Source: JBGOUJ01 sp041477005 (GTDB lineage Bacteria > Acidobacteriota > Terriglobia > Bryobacterales > JACQDG01). From it: a DNA stretch of 6,313 nt. The notes beneath the pieces were generated by a model that had not been told where the DNA came from, searched no databases, and was given only the letters and a program-made list of their open reading frames with translations. This document shows, in pieces, positions 1-4,983 of the stretch (position 1 is its first letter; each line of letters starts with the position of its first letter). The stretch lies in contig JBGOUJ010000459.1 of assembly GCA_041477005.1 (NCBI GenBank), positions 1-6,313 of the forward strand. The letters run 5' to 3'. The translations under genes and the position numbers were made by a program.

Positions 1-1074
1 GAAGATCCCGTTGACCATCGCGCCGGCGGCGGCGAAACCCTGCATCGCCGCGCGCCAGGTGCGGCCCCCGTCGGCGGAGACCCAAAGGTGCCCGTCGCTG
101 GTGCCGGCGTAGTAATTCGGCTGCGTTTCACTACCGGCGGCAAAGGCACTGATGAAATGTAGGGCGGGATTCGTGCAGGCGGCCGCCGCGCACGCGGTCA
201 GATCGGGCGAGGCCGGCGCGCCGTTCAGCCACACGCGATAGGAAAGCGTCCAACCGGGCGTCGTTTCGAGCGGCCAGGGGGCGCGGCGCACTTGATCGCC
301 GGGCGGCAGCGCAGCGAGCGCTTGCAGCCAGCGCTCGGCTCGATCGTCGCGCACCGGCTGCCACCAGCCCGAGGGGTCCGATTCGGCCGGCCCGATGCCG
401 CGCAGAAAAACGCGAGGCCCCGCCGTTCCGGAGACCTGGGAGATCTTGATCTCGGGAAGATTGGGCAGATGGCGGTTCAGATCGCTCCAGGAAAGCCCGG
501 CATCCACTGAGCGCCAGAGACCCCGGGAGTTGGCGACGATGATCAGGCTCGGATCGAGCGGCGAGAAGGCGATCGCTCGCTGGCCGCCGCCGATCACCGA
601 ACCGGCCCCATCCGCCGTGAGGTTCACCCAGGAGCGTCCCTGGTCGGTCGAGCGATAGAGATCCCGGCCCAGAGCGAAGGCGTAGCGCGAGTCATAGGGG
701 TGCTGATAGAGGGCGGCGTTCGGATCCTCCAGCGGGGCGGAAAGACCAGCCGCTGGGGCGGCCGCCATTTGGCGTAACAACTGCGTGGCTGCATCCGGGC
801 CGGCTTTCAATCGGTTCCAGGTTTCACCCAGGTTGGGAGTTTCCCAGAGCTCGCCGCGGCCGGTCAGCGCCAGCAGCCTGGAGCCGTCCGGGGCGAAGAC
901 CGCATGCACGATCGGCGCGCCGGCCGGTCCGGCCAATTGCAGATCCACGGCCAGAGCACCGGCGGATTGCCAAGCCAGCTCGCGCACCGGGGGATCCACG
1001 GCGGCGGGCTGCCCTAATAGGGCCGCTGCCCACAACACCATTAGAATGGGTAACGCTGCCGCGCTGCGCTTCAC
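1..1074 (-). CDS. Secreted Asp-box (BNR/sialidase-like) repeat protein, 3' end beyond window
   Basis: The reading frame is open from 1074 to the left edge (358 codons, no stop), so the C-terminus is missing. The GTG start at 1074 is preferred because it gives a complete signal peptide: Lys2-Arg3, a hydrophobic stretch at about residues 5-21 (LPILMVLWAAALL) and a small-residue exit near QPA (22-24). The ATG at 1041 (residue 12) would cut this in half, and an in-frame TGA at 1101-1099 limits extension. Asp-box motifs (S/T-x-D-x-G-x-S/T-W) are seen as STDQGRSW (142-149), SVDAGLSW (189-196) and SADGGRTW (333-340), plus a degenerate TPNLGETW (79-86). These turns mark blades of sialidase/Vps10/YCF48-like beta-propellers. 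No sialidase catalytic residues can be assigned, so enzyme activity is not claimed. It is probably exported. It is transcribed divergently from the FecR-domain gene. The fold is well supported; the function is unknown. Confidence 0.85.
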   Translation of the reverse strand, partial: MKRSAAALPILMVLWAAALLGQPAAVDPPVRELAWQSAGALAVDLQLAGPAGAPIVHAVFAPDGSRLLALTGRGELWETPNLGETWNRLKAGPDAATQLLRQMAAAPAAGLSAPLEDPNAALYQHPYDSRYAFALGRDLYRSTDQGRSWVNLTADGAGSVIGGGQRAIAFSPLDPSLIIVANSRGLWRSVDAGLSWSDLNRHLPNLPEIKISQVSGTAGPRVFLRGIGPAESDPSGWWQPVRDDRAERWLQALAALPPGDQVRRAPWPLETTPGWTLSYRVWLNGAPASPDLTACAAAACTNPALHFISAFAAGSETQPNYYAGTSDGHLWVSADGGRTWRAAMQGFAAAGAMVNGIF

Positions 1075-1311
1075 GTTGATTCCGGCCAAACGGGGCGCTC
1101 ACCCCCACCAAAAAACGCTTGCATCCCGGCGCCCAAATGCGCTAGCCTCAGGGGGCGGGGATGAGTGTCACTGGGTCGTTTCGACACAGCCACACGACGC
1201 TACAACCAAGATGATAACGCAAAAGGGTCCCTGAAATCGATAGGAAGACTCGGTTTTTCAATGTTTCGGCAACGCGGCGCAGAACGGTGAGGCAATTGCT
1301 GAGCAACTTAT
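1075..1311. other. Divergent intergenic region between Asp-box and FecR genes
   Basis: These 237 bp hold no convincing gene; the open frames crossing it are shadows of the neighbouring Asp-box gene. It must contain the 5' signals for both flanking genes. On the minus strand the hexamer TATCAT (1216-1211) is a possible -10, but no good -35 was found and it would leave a leader of about 130 nt. On the plus strand no clear promoter was found for the FecR gene. The dyad TTGCT-G-AGCAA (1296-1306) sits 5 nt before the FecR ATG. Confidence 0.5.
1296..1306. promoter_or_regulatory. Short dyad TTGCT-G-AGCAA just before the FecR gene start
   Basis: A perfect 5-bp inverted repeat with a 1-nt centre ends 5 nt upstream of the ATG at 1312, where a Shine-Dalgarno sequence would be expected and none is seen. 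It could be a repressor site or simply chance, since dyads this short are common. Confidence 0.2.
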
Positions 1312-2097
1312 ATGCTCGTGTCGGGTCCGCATCATAGGTACGCGGCTTGGCTAGGACTGGTAGCTCTAGGCCTGTTCCTTATGCCCCTGCCACTGGGCTC
1401 GGCAGATGCCCTTACGGCCGCTAAGGTAATCACCGCAGACGGGCAAGTTTCGGTGCTGCGCAGCGGCGAGCGCTGGGCGCTTTTTGCGGGTAACCCGGTG
1501 AAGGTTGGCGAGACGATCGTGACCGGGCACGACGGTATGGCCCAGCTCGAGATTTCCGACGGCAGCTCGTTCGAGATCTATCCGGATTCCCAGGTGGTGT
1601 TTCGGGCCAATCCAGGAAACCTCCGGGAGCTGGTGGAGGTCTTCCTGGGCAAGATCAAAGTGCACATTCAGACCTTCGGCGGCCGCCCCAATCCCTACAA
1701 GGTCCATTCTCCAACGGCGGTGATTTCGGTGCGCGGCACGATCTTTGAAGTGGCGGTGGACTCCGAGAACATCACCTGGGTCGGCGTGGACGAAGGGTTG
1801 GTGGTGGTGGAGCACCGGCTGCTGCCCGGCAAGGCGGTGCCGCTCCAGCCCGGCGAGAGCCTGCGAATCTTCCCCAACGCTTCGCTGGCCAGCGCGGGCA
1901 TCAACAAGGCTGGTGTCGTGGGCAAAGCGGCCGACGCGGCTCGTGAAGCGCTCTATGTGCTCCGAACCGTTGGTGGCCGGGGCGCCGGCGGCAAGGGGCC
2001 GACGACGACCCCCACTCCCACGCCGACTCCGGCGCCGATCCCGACCGACAAGGGCGCTCCGCCGCCGCCCCCGCCGCCACCCTCCGGCAATCCATAG
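1312..2097 (+). CDS. Secreted FecR-domain protein with Thr/Pro-rich tail
   Basis: This 261-aa protein begins with a signal peptide or membrane anchor: His7-His8-Arg9, then a hydrophobic segment at about 13-28 and a SADA exit near residue 33. A single FecR-type domain follows at about 38-165, recognised by VKVGETIVTGHDGMAQLEI, DGSSFEIYPDSQV and the family's most conserved stretch SPTAVISVRGTIFEV (133-147). In classical FecR the domain lies on the periplasmic side of an anti-sigma factor; here no cytoplasmic anti-sigma segment and no adjacent sigma factor are seen, so a role in iron uptake is not implied. The C-terminus (227-261) is low-complexity: a TPTPTP stretch, then eight consecutive prolines (250-257). 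The start lacks an obvious ribosome binding site, but it is the one that completes the signal peptide. The zinc-ribbon gene begins 21 nt downstream, probably in the same transcript. The domain call is firm; the role is unknown. Confidence 0.9.
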   Translation: MLVSGPHHRYAAWLGLVALGLFLMPLPLGSADALTAAKVITADGQVSVLRSGERWALFAGNPVKVGETIVTGHDGMAQLEISDGSSFEIYPDSQVVFRANPGNLRELVEVFLGKIKVHIQTFGGRPNPYKVHSPTAVISVRGTIFEVAVDSENITWVGVDEGLVVVEHRLLPGKAVPLQPGESLRIFPNASLASAGINKAGVVGKAADAAREALYVLRTVGGRGAGGKGPTTTPTPTPTPAPIPTDKGAPPPPPPPPSGNP

Positions 2098-2107
2098 AAC
2101 GCGCGCG

Positions 2108-2116
2108 AAGAGGGAG
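2108..2116 (+). promoter_or_regulatory. Ribosome binding site of zinc-ribbon gene
   Basis: The purine run AAGAGGGAG lies 2 nt before the ATG at 2119, with its GAGGG core 4 nt away. It fits in the 21-nt gap after the FecR stop and supports 2119 as the start. Confidence 0.6.
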
Positions 2117-2118
2117 CG

Positions 2119-2433
2119 ATGGCGCGTGAAGAGCAACCCGACTTTTATCCTTACCTTGATCTGAAGCGGGCGCGGCTTTGCCTGGACTGTGAAATGCTTT
2201 TTGAAGGCCCGCGCTGCCCGGCGTGTGCCAGCGAGAGCTATGTTCCGGTCACGCGCTGGATCCGGCCCACGGACCGTCGCGCCGTGGAGCAACCCACGCC
2301 CCCCGCCCCGCCGCCGGCCAAGTCGCGAGGGCTGTTAAGAAAGTCAATTTACGTCGGGATCGGCGCCTTTGGGTTGTGGAAGATGCTGTTCACGCCCGCG
2401 CGGCCCCGTCCACGCAAGCCCCCGCTCAACTAA
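2119..2433 (+). CDS. Small zinc-ribbon protein with a possible C-terminal membrane segment
   Basis: This 104-aa protein has a four-cysteine zinc ribbon, C21-x2-C24-x8-C33-x2-C36 (CLDC...CPAC), a pattern that normally binds one structural Zn2+. After it come a proline-rich linker (59-67, PTPPAPPPA), a basic stretch (K68-K75) and a short hydrophobic segment (about 76-91, SIYVGIGAFGLWKMLF) that could be a single transmembrane helix, though the Lys at 88 makes that uncertain. The tail is basic and Pro-rich (PRPRKPP). If the helix is real, the positive residues before it favour a cytoplasmic ribbon. It follows the FecR gene by 21 nt with a good ribosome binding site, so the two are probably cotranscribed. 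It ends in a double stop (TAATAG) and overlaps the 3' end of the convergent 63-aa gene by 8 bp. No specific function is recognised. Confidence 0.75.
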   Translation: MAREEQPDFYPYLDLKRARLCLDCEMLFEGPRCPACASESYVPVTRWIRPTDRRAVEQPTPPAPPPAKSRGLLRKSIYVGIGAFGLWKMLFTPARPRPRKPPLN

Positions 2434-2617
2434 TAGGGTTCCATTCGGCTACTTCGTCTTCGGCCGCGATGCTCTCGTCCACCTGTCCCGGATTCAGCGC
2501 CCGTTGAGCCTTTTCAACCTTCCGCTGGGCGCGCCGCTCGACCTTCTTGCGTGCTTTGTCCTGCCGGGCCAGCTCCTTTTGCCGTTTTTGAAACGTCGTT
2601 CTCTGTTTATTTGGCAT
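2426..2617 (-). CDS. Small Lys/Arg-rich conserved-type protein of unknown function
   Basis: This 63-aa protein starts with an ATG preceded by a strong ribosome binding site (AGGAGAGG, 7 nt upstream), which makes translation very likely despite its size. Residues 1-41 are highly basic and predicted helical, with a Gln/Lys/Arg-rich repeating pattern (FQKRQKELARQDKARKKVERR). The last 20 residues are acidic (DESIAAEDEVAEW). Such a basic helix with an acid tail resembles small nucleic-acid- or ribosome-associated proteins, but that is inference. It lies 33 nt downstream of the RRM gene on the same strand, so the two probably share a transcript. Its start (MPNKQRTTFQKRQKE) resembles, from memory, small hypothetical proteins of acidobacteria; a database search would settle this. 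Longer plus-strand frames through this locus are shadows. Confidence 0.75.
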   Translation of the reverse strand: MPNKQRTTFQKRQKELARQDKARKKVERRAQRKVEKAQRALNPGQVDESIAAEDEVAEWNPIS

Positions 2618-2624
2618 GGGGAAG

Positions 2625-2632
2625 CCTCTCCT
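2625..2632 (-). promoter_or_regulatory. Strong ribosome binding site of the 63-aa gene
   Basis: On the minus strand AGGAGAGG is separated by 7 nt from the ATG at 2617. It is one of the best Shine-Dalgarno matches in the window and is the main evidence that this short frame is a real gene. Confidence 0.75.
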
Positions 2633-2650
2633 GCAGCCGTGCCGCGGCGG

Positions 2651-2995
2651 CTACCAGCGTGGCTCGCGTGGACCACGGCCCGAACCGCGACCGCGGCCGC
2701 CCTTGCCGCCGCGTCTGTCGCCAAAACCGCCGCCGGGCGAAAATCCACCCCGCTCCACCTTGGGGCGCGCCTCGTTGACGTTGATCGACCGGCCCTGGAA
2801 GTCTTTTCCGTTGAGCGCTGCGATCGCCTTCTGGCCGTCCTCGGAGGACATTTCCACGAAAGCGAAGCCGCGGGGCTTGCCCGTCTCGCGGTCGGTGATT
2901 ATTTGAATAGTTTGCACTTCTCCAAATGGTTCGAAGAGCGCGGTCAGATCGCCATCCATGGCGTTGAAAGGCAGGTTGCCTACGAAGATTCTCAA
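2651..2995 (-). CDS. RRM-type RNA-binding protein with Gly/Arg-rich tail, TTG start
   Basis: This 114-aa protein is a single RNA recognition motif (about 1-78) with an RGG-like tail. RNP2 is IFVGNL (3-8) and RNP1 is RGFAFVEM (42-49). The RNA-stacking aromatics are present at F4, F44 and F46, and the helix/strand landmarks (LFEPFGEV, AIAALNGKDFQGRSINVNEA) match the bacterial single-RRM family known from cyanobacterial Rbp proteins. Residues 82-114 are almost entirely Gly, Arg, Lys and Ser. The start codon is TTG. It is chosen because GGAGAG sits 6 nt upstream, the frame begins exactly at the first RRM strand, and no ATG or GTG start lies upstream in frame before a stop. The protein probably binds single-stranded RNA in the cytoplasm. 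Cyanobacterial relatives are often cold-induced, but nothing here proves that. It is followed 33 nt later by the 63-aa basic protein gene. Confidence 0.93.
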   Translation of the reverse strand: MRIFVGNLPFNAMDGDLTALFEPFGEVQTIQIITDRETGKPRGFAFVEMSSEDGQKAIAALNGKDFQGRSINVNEARPKVERGGFSPGGGFGDRRGGKGGRGRGSGRGPREPRW

Positions 2996-3001
2996 GGTAC
3001 T

Positions 3002-3007
3002 CTCTCC
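3002..3007 (-). promoter_or_regulatory. Ribosome binding site that fixes the TTG start of the RRM gene
   Basis: GGAGAG on the minus strand lies 6 nt before the TTG at 2995. With no alternative ATG or GTG upstream in frame, it decides the start. Confidence 0.7.
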
Positions 3008-3161
3008 AAGTTTTGCCGCGATGCCGGCCTCCCACCAGGGATAAGCCGAGATCCGGGGCTATCGAACGAACACAGTCCTGACGTCCGGGAAGGGATCTCT
3101 CGCAACCGTCGCACCGTGGTCAAACGGGCAGAGCTAAAAACTGACGCTTTGTCCGCCAACC

Positions 3162-3170
3162 ATGATAGCA
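3162..3170 (-). promoter_or_regulatory. Candidate extended -10 promoter for the RRM/63-aa operon
   Basis: The minus strand reads TGC-TATCAT, a TGn extended element followed by a -10 that matches TATAAT at five of six positions. No good -35 is seen at 16-19 nt, which extended -10 promoters can tolerate. Transcription would begin about 160 nt before the TTG. This is a prediction from pattern only. Confidence 0.35.
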
Positions 3171-3185
3171 CAACGATAGGAAACC

Positions 3186-3446
3186 TCACCGCAAGCGCGG
3201 GTCGGTGAGAATCGCCAGGATAAAGGTCTGGCCCTGCAAGGCTGGGGATGACTCCACGGTCCCTTCGGCCAGGCGTTGGAGGATCTTCTGGAAGAAAGTG
3301 CGGGGAACCGATTGGCTCCCGCTGCTGACCACGACGTAAGTCTTTTGGAAACGGTAGGTGAACGAGATTCCCTTGGTGGTCTGGAACGAGGAGCCTTCCA
3401 ACTGAGCGACCTTCTGCCATACTAAGTCGAAGGCGAAACCACCCAT
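3186..3446 (-). CDS. 86-aa protein of unknown function, possible leaderless gene
   Basis: The protein has alternating hydrophobic and polar strands typical of a small alpha/beta domain: WQKVAQLEG, then TTKGISFTYRFQKTYVVVSSGSQ, then PRTFFQKILQRLAEG, then LQGQTFILAILTDPRLR. The order (helix, LEG, a T-x-K/R-G-x-x-F-x-Y strand, a helix with P-R-T-x-F-x-K, and a final AIL-D-P/R-R strand) recalls, from memory, small stand-alone domains seen in many bacteria, but no family name can be given. GGAGG directly abuts the ATG, too close to serve as a ribosome binding site; an extended -10 sits where a leaderless transcript would need it. The start codon is 17 bp from that of the divergent aminotransferase gene. 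The frame stays open a little upstream (CTG and non-start codons), so a slightly longer form cannot be excluded. The gene is probably real; its function is unknown. Confidence 0.6.
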   Translation of the reverse strand: MGGFAFDLVWQKVAQLEGSSFQTTKGISFTYRFQKTYVVVSSGSQSVPRTFFQKILQRLAEGTVESSPALQGQTFILAILTDPRLR

Positions 3447-3453
3447 CCTCCAG

Positions 3454-3462
3454 ATCTTAGCA
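3454..3462 (-). promoter_or_regulatory. Candidate extended -10 (TGC-TAAGAT) placing +1 at the ATG of the 86-aa gene
   Basis: On the minus strand TGC-TAAGAT is followed by exactly 7 nt (CTGGAGG) and then ATG, so the expected transcription start coincides with the start codon. TAAGAT satisfies TANNNT. This is the usual geometry of leaderless genes in high-GC bacteria. No -35 was assigned. Confidence 0.4.
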
Positions 3463-3463
3463 A

Positions 3464-4891
3464 ATGGCAGAGTGTCGCCCCAGATTTGCCTCCCGCACCG
3501 GCTGGGACCTGGAGCCGAACCGGCTGGCGGCGCTCGTGGAGAGCCGCCGCCGGGCCGGGCTGCCGATCCTCGACCTCACGGAATCGAACCCCACGAGTTG
3601 CGGGTTCGAGTACGACCGGGAGGCGATCCTGGCGGCCTGGAGCGATCCGCGGGCGCTCCATTACGAGCCGCAGCCCCGAGGCCTGCCGGCGGCGCGTGAG
3701 GCCGTGGCGGAGTACTACGCGGCGCGCGGCGTCGAGGTGCGGCCGGAGCAGGTTCTGCTGACCTCGGGATCGAGTGAGGCCTACGCCCACCTTTTCCGCC
3801 TCCTCGCCGACCCCGGCGACAACGTGCTCGTCCCTCACCCGGGCTATCCGCTGCTTGAGTTCCTGTCGCGGCTGAACGATGTGGAGCTGGCCGCCTACCG
3901 GCTGGAATACCACCGGGGCTGGGAGATCGATTTCGACAGCCTGGAGGCCACCGCCGGCCCGCGGACGCGGGCGGTCATCGTGGTCCACCCGAATAACCCG
4001 ACCGGCTCACTCGTGAAGCCCCAGGAACGGGAGAGGGTCGCCGAGTTCTGCGCCCGCCGCAACCTGGCCCTGATCGCTGACGAGGTTTTCCTGGACTACT
4101 GCCTGCCGGGCCCAGAGGGCGCCCCAGGTCGCGCATCAGCCGACACCCCGCTGGTCATGCCAACGGGTATCGCACCGAGCACCCCCGCCGATTGCTCACC
4201 GAGCACACAGGCGGGTATGCCGCGGAGCGCGCCAGCGGGCATCCCACCAAGCACACCGGCGGGCACGCCACCGCGCGCACCAGCGGACACCCCGCGGGAC
4301 ACGTCAGCGAAGACGCCCGGCGGCGCCGCAGCTCCGCCGTCCGGCAGCTTTGCGGCGGCCGGCGCCACGCTCGCGTTCACGCTGAACGGCCTTTCCAAGA
4401 CCGCCGCGCTGCCGCAAGCGAAGCTCGGCTGGATCGTCGCGGGCGGGCCGCCGGCGGCGGTGGATCAGGCGGGCGCGCGCCTCGAAGTGATTGCTGATTC
4501 TTACCTAGCGGTCAGTACGGCGGTGCAGTGGGCCCTGCCCGGCCTGTTGGCTTGCCGCCACGGCATCCAGCGGCAGATCCTGGGGAGGGTCACCGAAAAC
4601 CTCCAGCGGCTGGACCAGCGGCTCGCGGGACAATCGTTGTGCAGGCGCCTCGAAGTGGAAGCCGGCTGGTCGGTCGTGCTGCGAGTCCCCAGCGTCCGCA
4701 CCGATGAAGAGTGGGCACTCGAGCTGCTGGAACAGGATGGCGTCCTGGTGCATCCCGGGCATTTTTTTGACTTTGCCGGGGAAGGCTACCTGGTGGCGAG
4801 CCTGCTCCCGCCGGCGGCCCTTTTCGAGGAGGCAATGGCGAGGCTGGTAGCGCGCATCGGGCAAGTGGTAGGATTGCGGCCAGCACGATGA
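3464..4891 (+). CDS. Fold-type I PLP-dependent aminotransferase (class I/II) with internal repeat insertion
   Basis: This 475-aa enzyme has the ordered landmarks of class I/II aminotransferases: the N-terminal LTESNPT (38-44), the phosphate-binding TSGSSEA (100-106), HPNNPTG (175-181), ADEVFLDY (205-212, with Asp206 expected to contact the PLP ring nitrogen) and NGLSK (308-312, Lys312 expected to form the Schiff base). The C-terminal small domain ends near VLVHPGHFFDF and YLVASLLPP (442-450). Relatives transfer amino groups between an amino acid and a 2-oxo acid; the substrate cannot be read here. Two oddities appear. About 78 extra residues (roughly 217-294) separate Asp206 from Lys312, including eight 8-residue repeats (225-288); without them the length (about 397) is normal. 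The position where many relatives carry the substrate-carboxylate Arg appears to be Val444. No good ribosome binding site precedes the ATG. The TGA stop overlaps the next ATG (ATGA). Confidence 0.9.
   Translation: MAECRPRFASRTGWDLEPNRLAALVESRRRAGLPILDLTESNPTSCGFEYDREAILAAWSDPRALHYEPQPRGLPAAREAVAEYYAARGVEVRPEQVLLTSGSSEAYAHLFRLLADPGDNVLVPHPGYPLLEFLSRLNDVELAAYRLEYHRGWEIDFDSLEATAGPRTRAVIVVHPNNPTGSLVKPQERERVAEFCARRNLALIADEVFLDYCLPGPEGAPGRASADTPLVMPTGIAPSTPADCSPSTQAGMPRSAPAGIPPSTPAGTPPRAPADTPRDTSAKTPGGAAAPPSGSFAAAGATLAFTLNGLSKTAALPQAKLGWIVAGGPPAAVDQAGARLEVIADSYLAVSTAVQWALPGLLACRHGIQRQILGRVTENLQRLDQRLAGQSLCRRLEVEAGWSVVLRVPSVRTDEEWALELLEQDGVLVHPGHFFDFAGEGYLVASLLPPAALFEEAMARLVARIGQVVGLRPAR
4136..4327 (+). 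repeat. Eight degenerate 24-bp tandem repeats inside the aminotransferase gene
   Basis: The segment divides into eight in-frame 24-bp units starting at 4136, 4160, 4184, 4208, 4232, 4256, 4280 and 4304. They encode, for example, PTGIAPST, PADCSPST, QAGMPRSA, PAGIPPST, PAGTPPRA and PADTPRDT, with an approximate consensus P/S-A-G/D-I/T-P-P/R-S-T/A. Units 2, 3 and 5 (PST endings) are closest to each other; the outer units are more diverged. Several codons end in A (cca, aca, gca, tca), unlike the G/C-ending codons of the flanking enzyme. The period is a multiple of three, so frame is kept and two other frames are also open. Confidence 0.85.
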
Positions 4892-4983
4892 TCGGCCGGA
4901 CGCTGGGCCATTACCGGATCGGCGTATCGGATCCAAGGTGGCCTATCGGAAGATGGAAAACGGGAAGAGCGCCATCTACGTAG
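4888..4983 (+). pseudogene. N-terminal remnant of a Ser/Thr protein kinase gene
   Basis: The frame starts at the ATG overlapping the aminotransferase stop and reads MIGRTLGHYRI, the characteristic opening of Pkn-type Ser/Thr kinases with C-terminal propellers in acidobacteria and relatives, where a glycine-rich GxGGMG(E/V)VY loop normally follows. Here the similarity ends after Ile11. The frame continues with unrelated residues (GVSDPRWPIGRW) and stops at TAG 4981-4983 after 31 codons. The rest of the kinase domain (catalytic HRD and DFG motifs, about 260 residues) is absent from the window. Downstream, in another frame, the propeller C-terminus of the same kind of protein begins. The two pieces together look like one gene with a large internal deletion; an assembly chimera is the alternative. 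Confidence 0.6.

Larger units (their letters stand above)
2996..3185 (-). other. Non-coding leader upstream of the RRM gene
   Basis: About 190 nt separate the 86-aa gene's stop from the RRM gene's TTG, and no supported gene lies in it; frames crossing it are interrupted or lack start signals. It holds a candidate extended -10 near its upstream end (3170-3162) and a near-palindrome CCTGACGTCCGG (3077-3088), leaving about 160 nt of untranslated RNA. Long leaders are a known site of control in cold-shock and RNA-binding protein genes, but no specific structure was identified here. Confidence 0.4.

Noticed and set aside
1119..1148. Possible plus-strand promoter TTGCAT, 18 nt, TAGCCT
   Set aside because: The -10 matches only three of six positions and lies about 165 nt from the FecR start with no supporting signal.
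785..1234. 149-codon plus-strand open frame
   Set aside because: It is antisense to the Asp-box protein's signal peptide and first repeats and shows no motif.
1366..2292. 308-codon minus-strand open frame antisense to the FecR gene
   Set aside because: The plus frame has a signal peptide and a clear FecR domain; the antisense product is Arg/His-rich with no motif, as expected for a shadow in GC-rich DNA.
2369..3208. 279-codon plus-strand open frame
   Set aside because: It runs opposite the RRM and 63-aa genes, which have motifs and ribosome binding sites; it has no recognisable domain.
3422..3988. 188-codon minus-strand open frame
   Set aside because: It is a shadow of the aminotransferase's N-terminal half, where conserved PLP motifs are on the plus strand.
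4096..4398. Minus-strand frame with a regular GGVPAGVLGGMPAG-type repeat
   Set aside because: It is the complement of the 24-bp repeats; a period divisible by three makes several frames look repetitive. The plus frame is continuous with the enzyme on both sides.
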